Both the position numbers and the translations under genes were made by a program. Positions 17,171 to 25,250 of a DNA stretch of 64,000 nucleotides are shown one piece after another; within the stretch, counting starts at the first letter, position 1; every line of letters starts with the position of its first letter. Below the pieces are notes generated by a model. It was not told where the DNA came from. It saw only the letters and a program-made list of their open reading frames with translations, and did not search any database. This DNA comes from an uncultured Rhizobiaceae group bacterium (GTDB taxonomy: Bacteria; Pseudomonadota; Alphaproteobacteria; Rhizobiales; Rhizobiaceae). Location: contig CANMVS010000007.1 in the NCBI GenBank assembly GCA_947501445.1, forward strand, positions 248,001-312,000, written 5' to 3'.

Positions 17171-17848
17171 TTGACAACACAGCTTGCAGCAGTGCGTCCA
17201 CTGACCGATTCCACACTGCGGGGTCGCACGGTAGATCAGATGAAATCTTTGATCGTTTCGGGGGAATTGGCAGCCGGCGCCCGTTTGACGGAAACCGGGC
17301 TCGCCGAGGCGCTGGGCATCAGCCGCGGGCCGCTTCGTGAGGCCATACGCGAACTCGTCGATATCGGGTTGGTGGTTAGCAAACCCTACAAGGGATTGTT
17401 TGTCCGCGATATTACCCTCAAGGATCTGCATGAAATCTATTCACTGCGCACGGCGCTGGAGCAATTTGCTTTTCAACAGTGCTGGAACAGGCGGGATCAG
17501 ACGTCGATCGACGATTTACGCAGGCGCAATGAAAAGCTCACCAGAACCATAGTTGAAGCTTCAGATCCCTATGGGGCGATCCTGTGCGAACTCGATCTGC
17601 ACAGTTGGTGCTATGAGCTATCCGAGCACCAGCTGTTGCTGCATAGCTGGAACCGCCTGAAACCAAATCTTCAGTTCTATTTTGCCATGCATCAACAGGC
17701 CCATGGTCGAAAAGGGCCGTTGCGGGAGGCGCATGATACCTATATCGAACTGGCTTGTGGTGACAATTTGGATGCGATGATCCAGCACCTTGATGAGCAT
17801 ATGCGCCAGGGGTTGGAGAAAACCAAAAGCTTCATTTTCGCCCAGTAA
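17171..17848 (+). CDS. GntR family transcriptional regulator (FCD domain)
   Basis: A 225-residue regulator of the FadR subfamily. The winged helix contains LTETGLAEALGISRGPLREAIREL, and the C-terminal all-helical FCD domain contains the metal-ligand pattern around DLHSWCYEL, HDTYIELACGD and LDEHM. A TTG at 17171, nine bases after GGAGG, is taken as the start because no ATG fits between the conserved domain and earlier non-coding sequence. Genes of this type usually repress the divergent transport operon and respond to the imported acid. Confidence 0.88.
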   Translation: MTTQLAAVRPLTDSTLRGRTVDQMKSLIVSGELAAGARLTETGLAEALGISRGPLREAIRELVDIGLVVSKPYKGLFVRDITLKDLHEIYSLRTALEQFAFQQCWNRRDQTSIDDLRRRNEKLTRTIVEASDPYGAILCELDLHSWCYELSEHQLLLHSWNRLKPNLQFYFAMHQQAHGRKGPLREAHDTYIELACGDNLDAMIQHLDEHMRQGLEKTKSFIFAQ

Positions 17849-17906
17849 TTTTCACTACGCGAACCGACTGGGTGCTCAACCCGGACGCGGTTGTGACCCG
17901 GCCTCG

Positions 17907-18053
17907 CTACCGGTCTTCATCGGCATCCAGAATCCTATGGGCGGCTCCGGCAATGTCTTCATATTGATTGTTCTTCAGCGACCAGAAGAATGCGCCAAGT
18001 CCAACAATGCCCAGGCCAAGAGATATGGGGATCAAAAACATCCAGGTGCTCAT
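17907..18053 (-). CDS. ccoS: cbb3-type cytochrome oxidase assembly protein CcoS
   Basis: A 48-residue membrane peptide, MSTWMFLIPISLGLGIVGLG followed by AFFWSLKNNQYEDIAGAA and an acidic tail, matching CcoS. CcoS is needed to insert heme and copper into the cbb3 catalytic subunit. The ATG overlaps the stop codon of the DUF2189 gene by four bases (ATGA), so it belongs to the cco operon even though ccoG, ccoH and ccoI are not in this window. Confidence 0.9.
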   Translation of the reverse strand: MSTWMFLIPISLGLGIVGLGAFFWSLKNNQYEDIAGAAHRILDADEDR

Positions 18054-18859
18054 GTGTGGCCTCCTGGAAATGTTGCCGGTTCGACTGCCAGATAGGCGTG
18101 CCAGGTGGCATGACCCAGAAGAGGAAAAACGACAATCAGAGCGGCAAGGCCAGTGAGGCATGATACCAGGAACAGGGCCAGGACGATCAGGCCCCACACC
18201 AGCATGGTCGCAAGATTATTCCATACCAGTGCAATACTGCTGCCCATGGCTGTGAAAGCGTCGGTTTTTTTTGCCAGCAGCATCGGGATCGAAAAGACGC
18301 TGATTGCAAAAGCAAAACCTGCAAACAGACCACCAACAATGCTGCCGACGATCAAAAGTGCAATGCCTGATGGTGTCGTCATCAACATTGGAATGATGCT
18401 GGCAAGACCGGCAAAGGGCAAAAGACCGAAGAACAACGCGTATAGAAGCACCGCCGTTCTGATCCACAACATGACCAGCAACACCAATAATACGCCGATG
18501 AAGGCTATCTGACCGCCTGCTTTGCGCCAGCCTGTTAGCGTGTTGAAAAAGGTAATTTTTTGCCCGGCAGCAATGCATTTGCTTTTTTGATAAAGCCCAA
18601 CAGCCAAAGCCGGTCCGGCAACCATGAAGCCAGCGATGGCCGGGAACAGGAAATAGTCTCTTTGCGCTGTGAACAAAGCGGCGATCAGAGCGATGGAAAT
18701 GCTCCAGACGATCAGGCCGTAGATGAGGCTGACCATGGGTTTTGTTTTCAGATCGGACCATGCGCTGGCGAGCCAGTGCAATGTCATGACTGGCGACAGG
18801 TTGCGGTTCCAGTCAACCTTGCGGGGAAGGGGCGGGACGACTGCAGGAATGGTGTCCAT
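18050..18859 (-). CDS. DUF2189 domain membrane protein
   Basis: A 269-residue protein with six predicted membrane segments and the DUF2189 pattern (WLASAWSDLKTKPMVSLIYG near residue 30, then FLFPAIAGFMVAGPALAVGLY). The family is uncharacterised but often lies beside cytochrome oxidase genes. Here it is 32 bases after the small membrane protein gene and overlaps ccoS by four bases, which supports a role in oxidase assembly or electron transport. Confidence 0.85.
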   Translation of the reverse strand: MDTIPAVVPPLPRKVDWNRNLSPVMTLHWLASAWSDLKTKPMVSLIYGLIVWSISIALIAALFTAQRDYFLFPAIAGFMVAGPALAVGLYQKSKCIAAGQKITFFNTLTGWRKAGGQIAFIGVLLVLLVMLWIRTAVLLYALFFGLLPFAGLASIIPMLMTTPSGIALLIVGSIVGGLFAGFAFAISVFSIPMLLAKKTDAFTAMGSSIALVWNNLATMLVWGLIVLALFLVSCLTGLAALIVVFPLLGHATWHAYLAVEPATFPGGHT

Positions 18860-18891
18860 CGTGGTTTCCTCAAAGAGCTTTCAGGCCATAA

Positions 18892-19089
18892 TCAACAGGA
18901 TGATTTGGCGGCGCGATAGGCTGATTGCGTTTTGCTGGCGGAATTATTCGTCACCTTGTGATGGGCGACACAGGTGGGCTGCGATGTCACAGCGACATAG
19001 ACCAGATGAAAATTGGCAACGGCCAGAAGCGTGATCCCTCCAACAATGCACAAACCAGTTTTCCAATATTGCAGCAAAATCATCGGCAT
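18892..19089 (-). CDS. Small membrane protein downstream of ccoP
   Basis: A 65-residue protein with one membrane helix (GLCIVGGITLLAVANFHLVYVAV) followed by a short tail with a single cysteine in QPTCVAHHK. I do not recognise a named family. Its ATG overlaps the ccoP stop codon (TGATG), so it is translated as part of the cbb3 operon and may be an accessory subunit. The cysteine-histidine tail could bind metal, but that is only a guess. Confidence 0.75.
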   Translation of the reverse strand: MPMILLQYWKTGLCIVGGITLLAVANFHLVYVAVTSQPTCVAHHKVTNNSASKTQSAYRAAKSSC

Positions 19090-19994
19090 CACCTTTGAAC
19101 CAGAGGGTGCATGTCGTTCAAATCGAGTATGTAGAAAGTGAGGAGCCGTCGGTCCGCCTCGGACAATCTGTTTTCCCAGGAAGGCATATGACCCTGACGT
19201 CCGTTCCAAACCGTGTCGAACAGGCTCTGACTGTCGCCGCCGTAAATCCAGTTGGCATCTGTCAGATCCGGTGCCCCGATGTCCTGGTCACCCTTGCCGG
19301 TTTCGCCGTGGCAGGCAGCGCAGTTATCGGCGAAGACAGCCGCGCCGTTCCCGCTCCGCTGGTCAGGCTCGGCAGATTCAGTCTGGTCCATATTGATTGC
19401 GTGCAGGTGATTGATCACAGCCAAAACGGCCTGCCGGTCAATCATGCCATCGCGTCCGAAGGCCGGCATCTGCGCGAGACGACCGTCAACATGCTGGCTG
19501 TTGATGCCAACCCTCAGTGTTTCCAAAATTGCATGTTCTGCGGGTTGGTCATCACCGCCCCAAAGCCAGACATTATCGGTCAAATCGGGGTACCCGGGCC
19601 CGCCTGCACCCGCCATGCCGTGACAGACCGCGCAGTTGTCGCTGAACAGCGGCTTTCCGGCGCTGCGGATTGAATTCATCAATTCCGGGTCGCGTCTGAC
19701 TTGGGCAAACGTGGACATGGGGATTTTTTCCAACACCTGCGCCCGGTCTGCACTGGCTGTGGCCAGTGCGTGTTTGAGCTGTGCGCGCTCATCGAATTTC
19801 AAAAGACCGGATGTGTAGGAACTGCCGAGCGGCCAGGCGGGCAGCAGAACCCACATTACAACGGAAACCGCAAAGGCGACGCCGAGGAAGATCCAGACAG
19901 ATCGCGGCACGGCGGTATTGAGCTCCGTTATGCCGTTCCACTGGTGGCCGGTTGTCATATGACCGGTGTGGGGATCACGTTCGCCTAGCGACAT
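19089..19994 (-). CDS. ccoP: cbb3-type cytochrome c oxidase subunit III
   Basis: A 301-residue diheme membrane-anchored cytochrome c. After an N-terminal segment WNGITELNTAVPRSVW come one membrane helix and two c-type heme sites, CAVCHG and CAACHG, each with a downstream methionine ligand region (AQMPAFG and GHMPSW). It takes electrons from soluble cytochrome c for the low-oxygen terminal oxidase. The gene overlaps ccoQ by ten bases at its 5' end and the small membrane protein gene at its 3' end. Confidence 0.96.
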   Translation of the reverse strand: MSLGERDPHTGHMTTGHQWNGITELNTAVPRSVWIFLGVAFAVSVVMWVLLPAWPLGSSYTSGLLKFDERAQLKHALATASADRAQVLEKIPMSTFAQVRRDPELMNSIRSAGKPLFSDNCAVCHGMAGAGGPGYPDLTDNVWLWGGDDQPAEHAILETLRVGINSQHVDGRLAQMPAFGRDGMIDRQAVLAVINHLHAINMDQTESAEPDQRSGNGAAVFADNCAACHGETGKGDQDIGAPDLTDANWIYGGDSQSLFDTVWNGRQGHMPSWENRLSEADRRLLTFYILDLNDMHPLVQR

Positions 19995-20155
19995 GGTGTA
20001 TCCTCATCTTCGAGAATGCTCTTGGCGGCCCGGTTGAATTTTGTTCTGTTGGCTGGCCAGCAGGCATAGACAACAACAACGACCGACATCAACATCAGGT
20101 AAAATAGACCGTAGGATTTTGAGAATGCTACGAGGGTTTGATGGTCAAAATCCAT
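19985..20155 (-). CDS. ccoQ: cbb3-type cytochrome oxidase subunit CcoQ
   Basis: A 56-residue single-helix protein reading MDFDHQTLVAFSKSYGLFYL then a hydrophobic stretch ending VYACWPANRTKFNRAA. CcoQ proteins stabilise the oxidase complex. It starts one base after the ccoO stop codon and overlaps ccoP by ten bases. Confidence 0.9.
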   Translation of the reverse strand: MDFDHQTLVAFSKSYGLFYLMLMSVVVVVYACWPANRTKFNRAAKSILEDEDTPCR

Positions 20156-20156
20156 A

Positions 20157-20894
20157 TTAACTGCCCCCCGCCGATGCCTGTTGCATGGTGTAGGGTGCCA
20201 TCGTCAATTGACCGATGATCTGCAGATAGGCAACCAGTGCATCCAGTTCCGTGACGCGCGACGGATCGCCGTCAAAAACCCGTATATTTGTCGCATCACC
20301 ATAGCGTTCAAAAACGCCATCGGCACGTTCACTGTCAGGTGTTGCCTGGCCAATGGCATCAAAGACTGCGTTTTCGACCATCGCATCGCTATAGGGTACG
20401 CCTACCCGCTGCTGCGCTTTGAGATGCAATGGCAGTTTTTCTGTTTTGAGTGTGTTCCTGGCAAGCCACGCATAGCGCGGCATGATCGAACCGGGGACAA
20501 CGTCTCTCGGGTTGTTCAGATGGGCAACATGCCAGGCATCGGAATATTTACCCCCAAGACGCGCCAGATCCGGGCCGGTGCGCTTTGAGCCCCATAACAT
20601 GGGGTGGTCATATTGCGATTCCACCGCCAGCGAATAGGGACCGTAACGGTCCACCTCGTCGCGCAGGGTGCGGATCATTTGCGAATGGCAGGCATAACAC
20701 CCCTCGCGCATGTAGATATCGCGGCCCGCCAGTTCCAAAGGCGTATAGGTGCGCATGTCGCTCACGTCTTCGACGGTCTCGTCAATCGTGAACAAGGGGG
20801 CGATTTCGAAGAGCCCGCCAATGCCTGATACGACAATAATCGCAATGGCCAGCGCGATGGAATTGCGCTCAATTTTATAGTGCGTTCCAAACAT
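20157..20894 (-). CDS. ccoO: cbb3-type cytochrome c oxidase subunit II
   Basis: A 245-residue monoheme cytochrome c with an N-terminal membrane helix. The heme site is CYACHS in YMREGCYACHSQMIRTLRDE, and LARLGGKYSDAWHVAHLNNPRDV is typical of the family. The start MFGTHYKIERNS at 20894 lies four bases after the ccoN stop and matches other CcoO proteins, so the upstream in-frame ATG at 20939 was not used. Confidence 0.95.
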   Translation of the reverse strand: MFGTHYKIERNSIALAIAIIVVSGIGGLFEIAPLFTIDETVEDVSDMRTYTPLELAGRDIYMREGCYACHSQMIRTLRDEVDRYGPYSLAVESQYDHPMLWGSKRTGPDLARLGGKYSDAWHVAHLNNPRDVVPGSIMPRYAWLARNTLKTEKLPLHLKAQQRVGVPYSDAMVENAVFDAIGQATPDSERADGVFERYGDATNIRVFDGDPSRVTELDALVAYLQIIGQLTMAPYTMQQASAGGS

Positions 20895-20898
20895 GGTG

Positions 20899-22536
20899 TT
20901 ACGCTCCGGCCTGCGGGGCAAAAACCGGTTGATCAACATCCGATTCAGATGCCGCCGTTCTCATGCCTGTTGTCATTGCGATATTGTAAAGCCCGATGAC
21001 AGTGCCGGCCAAAAACAGCAACCCGCCAATGCCACGCGCCACATAATAGGGATGAAGGACATTGACGGATTCCAGGAATGAATAGGCCAGGGCCCCATTG
21101 GCATCATAGGTCCGCCACATCAGACCCTGAACAATTCCGGCATTCCACAGTGAAAAGACATAAATCACCGTTCCTGCAAGCGCCAACCAGAAGTGCACTT
21201 CAATCAGCCGGGTGGAATACATGCCTTGTTTTTTCCATAACCAGGGAACCAGCGCATAGAAGGCACCGAAAGTGATCATCGCGACCCAGCCCAATGCGCC
21301 GGAGTGGACATGACCGACAGTCCAGTCCGTATAGTGAGAAAGCGCGTTGACGGGGCGGATCGCCATGAACGAGCCTTCAAATGTGGATAGCCCGTAGAAT
21401 ATGGCCGCCACCATCATGAAACGCAGTGTGGCATCGTCGCGAACCCGATGCCATGCGCCATTCAGCGTCAGCAGCGCATTGCCCGCCGATGCCCATGACG
21501 GTATCAGCAACATCAGCGAAAAACTCATGCCAAGCGTTTGTACCCAATAGGGCAATGCCGTGTAATGCAAGTGGTGCGAACCGGCCCACATGTAGAAAAA
21601 GGTTATGCCCCAAAAGCTGATGATGGACATGCGATAGGAATAAATCGGTCGCCCTGCACGCTTGGGCAGATAATAGTACATCATCCCCAAAAAGCCCGAC
21701 GTCAGAAAAAATGCAACGGCATTATGCCCATACCACCATTGGGTCATGGCATCCTGAACGCCGGAGAATGCCGCGTAACTTTTGGCACTTCCAAGTGAAA
21801 TCGGTACCGCGAGATTATTGACGATATGCAGAACCGCAACCACCAGAATAAAGGCCATATAATACCAGTTGGACACATAAATATGGGGTTCCTGGCGCCG
21901 TGCCAGCGTGCGCAGGTAAAGCACGAAATAGGCAATCCAGACAATGACAAGCCAGATGTCCGCGTACCATTCGGGTTCCGCATATTCCTTCGATTGGGTA
22001 ATGCCCAGGAAATATCCGCTGACGGCGAGGATGCAGAAAAGATTATAACCCAATAGTACGAACCATGGTGACACGTGGTCCGGCAATCGGGCCCTGCACG
22101 TGCGCTGAACGACGTGGAAGGATGTGGCTATCAGCGCGTTGCCACCAAAGCCGAAAATGACGCAGGTGGTGTGAACAGGGCGCAATCGGCCATAGGACGC
22201 CCAGGCCTGATCAAGCGTGAAGTCCGGATAGGCCATCAGCCAGGCCACCCAATTGCCGATGAGCATGCCGAAAACGGCCCAGCACATGGCAATGACTACA
22301 CCCGCCTTGCTGGGGGCATCGTAGTAGGATGCGTTTTGACGGGCATCGGGGCCGGGTGAAAAATAACCTGATAGCGTCACAAATGCGGTGGCGACGCCGG
22401 CAATGGCAATAATGAAACCGTGAACACCAAGAGGATCGCCCCTGCCCGCCACCGCAAGGGCCAGCCCGATGATTGTCAGCAGGCAGCCAATGGTCAGGGC
22501 GATTTGACGTTCCATCAGTGTCATCTGTGATGTCAT
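20899..22536 (-). CDS. ccoN: cbb3-type cytochrome c oxidase subunit I
   Basis: A 545-residue heme-copper oxidase catalytic subunit. Visible metal-site segments are the low-spin heme region (TSFHVVQRT), the copper site WWYGHNAVAFFLT with the MMYYYLPKRA tyrosine, GSHHLHYTALP, and DWTVGHVHSGALGW. It reduces oxygen to water at high affinity and pumps protons. It is the second gene of the operon, one base after the DUF1971 gene. Confidence 0.96.
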   Translation of the reverse strand: MTSQMTLMERQIALTIGCLLTIIGLALAVAGRGDPLGVHGFIIAIAGVATAFVTLSGYFSPGPDARQNASYYDAPSKAGVVIAMCWAVFGMLIGNWVAWLMAYPDFTLDQAWASYGRLRPVHTTCVIFGFGGNALIATSFHVVQRTCRARLPDHVSPWFVLLGYNLFCILAVSGYFLGITQSKEYAEPEWYADIWLVIVWIAYFVLYLRTLARRQEPHIYVSNWYYMAFILVVAVLHIVNNLAVPISLGSAKSYAAFSGVQDAMTQWWYGHNAVAFFLTSGFLGMMYYYLPKRAGRPIYSYRMSIISFWGITFFYMWAGSHHLHYTALPYWVQTLGMSFSLMLLIPSWASAGNALLTLNGAWHRVRDDATLRFMMVAAIFYGLSTFEGSFMAIRPVNALSHYTDWTVGHVHSGALGWVAMITFGAFYALVPWLWKKQGMYSTRLIEVHFWLALAGTVIYVFSLWNAGIVQGLMWRTYDANGALAYSFLESVNVLHPYYVARGIGGLLFLAGTVIGLYNIAMTTGMRTAASESDVDQPVFAPQAGA

Positions 22537-22537
22537 T

Positions 22538-22822
22538 TTAACGCTTCCGGTAGAATTGCAGCTGAAAGCTGACAGGGCCTGTCACACACACATGGTGCGG
22601 CACCTGAGGCTCGATGAGCGCAAAGTTTCCGGCGTCCACGGTCAGTTTTTCTTGCGGCTTTTCCTCCAGCACATAATCGATTGAACCCTCAAGAACGATT
22701 GCGCGGGCCCAGACACCGGCTTTGGTGCGGTGGTTTCGTTGGAGTGCAGCGGGAACTGTTTTTTCACAAAAGAGCGGCGATTGGCTGTATTGCACCAATC
22801 CGCCTATGTGTTTGTTCAACAT
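22538..22822 (-). CDS. DUF1971 (YeaR/TehB N-terminal-like) cupin protein
   Basis: A 94-residue small cupin-like protein. KTVPAALQRNHRTKAGVWAR and ALIEPQVPHHV match the DUF1971 family, which includes Escherichia coli YeaR and resembles the small domain attached to some TehB proteins. YeaR is induced by nitrate, nitrite and nitric oxide. Here the gene is the first of the cbb3 operon and is separated from ccoN by one base, suggesting the oxidase is tied to a nitrosative or low-oxygen response. Confidence 0.85.
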   Translation of the reverse strand: MLNKHIGGLVQYSQSPLFCEKTVPAALQRNHRTKAGVWARAIVLEGSIDYVLEEKPQEKLTVDAGNFALIEPQVPHHVCVTGPVSFQLQFYRKR

Positions 22823-22901
22823 CGCCTTTGGCCCTTTCGAAGCGGAACGCCAATGTTCGTGTGACGCTCAGATGAAGGTTTTTCTCACATGCTTTCGCAA
22901 A

Positions 22902-22971
22902 GAAATATATAGAATGTATCTTTTAATAGGCATGGCTTGCGTAAAAAGCAATATATAAAATACATGTTATT
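22902..22971. promoter_or_regulatory. AT-rich repeated motif upstream of the cbb3 operon
   Basis: Two related 24-base segments, 22902-22925 and 22948-22971, share AATATATA-AAT and match at about 17 of 24 positions. The minus strand of the first contains AAGATACATTC, close to an NsrR half-site. No clear FNR box was seen. Confidence 0.3.
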
Positions 22972-23096
22972 TGATCGACTGTGGTTGCGCGCCGCTCGCG
23001 CCGCGTCAGGAGAACCGGAACCTTTGGTATTGTAAACGGATGCACCATGCGGGATTGTGCGGACAAGCAGTCAGCGGCAGCGACCTGGAAGATCAT

Positions 23097-24884
23097 ATGG
23101 CATTACCGGAGACAGTACTTTTTGATGCAGAGATATGCTCCAGCCTCGATACGCTGGTTGAGACCTATGGCAGAGCGGAATTTATTGGTGCCGAGATTGA
23201 GATTTGGGTGTTTGATGGCCGTTCGCGCCGCGAAGCTGCCCGTGAAACTTTGAAACAAGCAGGAGTCTCGGCATCTGTTCGTTCTGCCTATAAGCCACTT
23301 GTCCATGCCCTGATTGAAGAGATCGATCTGGATGGAACCGACGATATCCTCATTTGCTATCCGGTTGTTGAAGGTCTGGCGCCCAACAGGTTCCTGCTGG
23401 AGGCCTATCCGGCTAATGAGCATATCGGCGGTGATCGTATTCGATTTGAACCGGCAGATCCGGAGGACGGTTCCAGGTTACTCAATTATCAGGTTTCCTA
23501 TCGAAACAGCGATGGTTGCCAGCAGACAATAAAGATAGCCGCACCTGGCTGTTTCCGTCAGGACCACGTCGATTGCCGTGTATTTGCCAGCTCAGGCTGG
23601 GTTCGTGTCCGCTTGCCACACAGCAAAACATACGCACGTGATGAGGCGTTTCACGCGGATCAGGCTCAGGCTTTTGACAGGGTCATGGCAATACTGGTGG
23701 CACAGGAATGGTCTGTGCAGGAGCCCCACTTCGACCGTCTCGACATGTGCATTGAGGCACCTTTTTACGACCAGCCACTGGCTTTTGCCAATGAGTGTAT
23801 CAGCACTGCCGAGGCCATGCATGAGGATCTGTATTTTTCAGCGCTTGAGGTGTTCAAGAAAAAAAGAGGGCTGCCGCTGGATGATCGGACAATCATGCCG
23901 GGACAGCTTGTGCCGCAGATTACATCGGGCAACGGTCCTTTGCGCGTGCGGGTCTCCGTTACACAGGACCCTGGCACACGCGACCCCGGTCTGGACATGT
24001 CCAGGCCTGCAGAAGAACCGGCAGGTCTTGACAGGATAGATCACTGGCTCAAGCCAGGCAGGATTAAAGCCGAACTTGACGCGCTGGGGGGCGTGCGTTT
24101 TGAGGCCCGCTCACAGCGTGGCCGTCCGGTCTGGGGAACATTTATCGATAACCCTGGTCCAGGCCTGGTCATAACCGCCGGTCAGCACGCGAACGAAACC
24201 TCAGGGCCGATCGGCGCACTGCGAGCGGCAAAACAGCTGGCAACAGAGCGCAAAATCGGTTTTGCCGTTGCGCCGCTGGTCAATCCGGACGGTTATGCTG
24301 TGTTTCGTGAACTTTGCGCCACCTATCCCCACCATATGAACCATGCGGCACGATTCACGGCATCGGGCTGTGATCTGGAATATGTCGGGCGCGGCTATGA
24401 GAATGAGGCACATTATACTGCCCGGGAAATGACACGGGCCAACCTGCATCTCAACCTGCATGGTTACCCGGCTCACGAATGGACCCGCCCATTTTCCGGA
24501 TATGTGCCGCGTGGCGCAGAAATCTGGACCATTCCCAAGGGGTTCTTTCTCATTTTGCGTTATCGGCCCGGCTGGCGCAAACAGGGCGAAGCTGTATTGA
24601 ATGCGATGATTGACGCTCTGGCAGATTATCCACCCATTATCGATCTCAACAGGGAACAGATGCAACGCAGTCGGCGCTATGATTCAATTTCTGCCTTTGA
24701 AGTGCGCAGCCATGTTCCATACTTCCTTGAAGAGCGCGATGATCCGCTCTTTCCCATGACCATTATTACCGAAGCGCCCGATGAGACGATTTACGGCGAG
24801 GAATTTGTCATATGCCATACCGCCCAGATGAAAGCGGTGCTGGCCGCCGCCGAGGCCAATAGACGTATTGCAGATCTGGTGTAG
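23097..24884 (+). CDS. M14-like zinc peptidase with an extra N-terminal region
   Basis: A 595-residue protein. The C-terminal part looks like an M14 carboxypeptidase: HANE near residue 363 gives the first zinc pair, HGYPAHEW near residue 455 the third ligand, and TEAPDE near residue 558 the likely catalytic glutamate. The N-terminal 330 residues contain no domain I recognise. There is no signal peptide, so it is probably cytoplasmic. The ATG at 23097 begins MALPETVLFDAE; the frame is open for 42 more codons upstream. It has no operon partner. Confidence 0.75.
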   Translation: MALPETVLFDAEICSSLDTLVETYGRAEFIGAEIEIWVFDGRSRREAARETLKQAGVSASVRSAYKPLVHALIEEIDLDGTDDILICYPVVEGLAPNRFLLEAYPANEHIGGDRIRFEPADPEDGSRLLNYQVSYRNSDGCQQTIKIAAPGCFRQDHVDCRVFASSGWVRVRLPHSKTYARDEAFHADQAQAFDRVMAILVAQEWSVQEPHFDRLDMCIEAPFYDQPLAFANECISTAEAMHEDLYFSALEVFKKKRGLPLDDRTIMPGQLVPQITSGNGPLRVRVSVTQDPGTRDPGLDMSRPAEEPAGLDRIDHWLKPGRIKAELDALGGVRFEARSQRGRPVWGTFIDNPGPGLVITAGQHANETSGPIGALRAAKQLATERKIGFAVAPLVNPDGYAVFRELCATYPHHMNHAARFTASGCDLEYVGRGYENEAHYTAREMTRANLHLNLHGYPAHEWTRPFSGYVPRGAEIWTIPKGFFLILRYRPGWRKQGEAVLNAMIDALADYPPIIDLNREQMQRSRRYDSISAFEVRSHVPYFLEERDDPLFPMTIITEAPDETIYGEEFVICHTAQMKAVLAAAEANRRIADLV

Positions 24885-25250
24885 TGGTGAAAAACCGGTC
24901 AGTGGCGTTCCGGTGCCATGATAATGCAACCGGATGTCGGGACAATTTAGTTTGCTGATTATGTGTCGGCATCATTACGGCTTCTGAAATAAAAACGAAT
25001 GCGGACCGCCTTGACTGTTGCTTATAATATGCAGTTATCATCGGATGAGTGTAAGCATTTATGTAAAACCTGATGATTTGTAGAAAACTGTATCAATCAC
25101 ATCTTATGCGTCATGATAATGATATTTATATAATAATTATAAGTTACAACTTATTCAACAAAAACGAATAAACACTATTGTGCTTGTTAGATATATGTAT
25201 TAATCGACATATATATAATCCTGATTTTCGTGAAATTCACAGGGGCAGAC
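24885..25250. other. AT-rich intergenic region with two palindromes
   Basis: About 365 bases, clearly richer in A and T than its surroundings from 25020 onward. It holds the perfect palindrome ATAAGTTACAACTTAT (25139-25154) and the inverted repeat ATATATGT/ACATATAT (25191-25214). Both are candidate operators for the autotransporter gene. No gene is seen. Confidence 0.5.
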
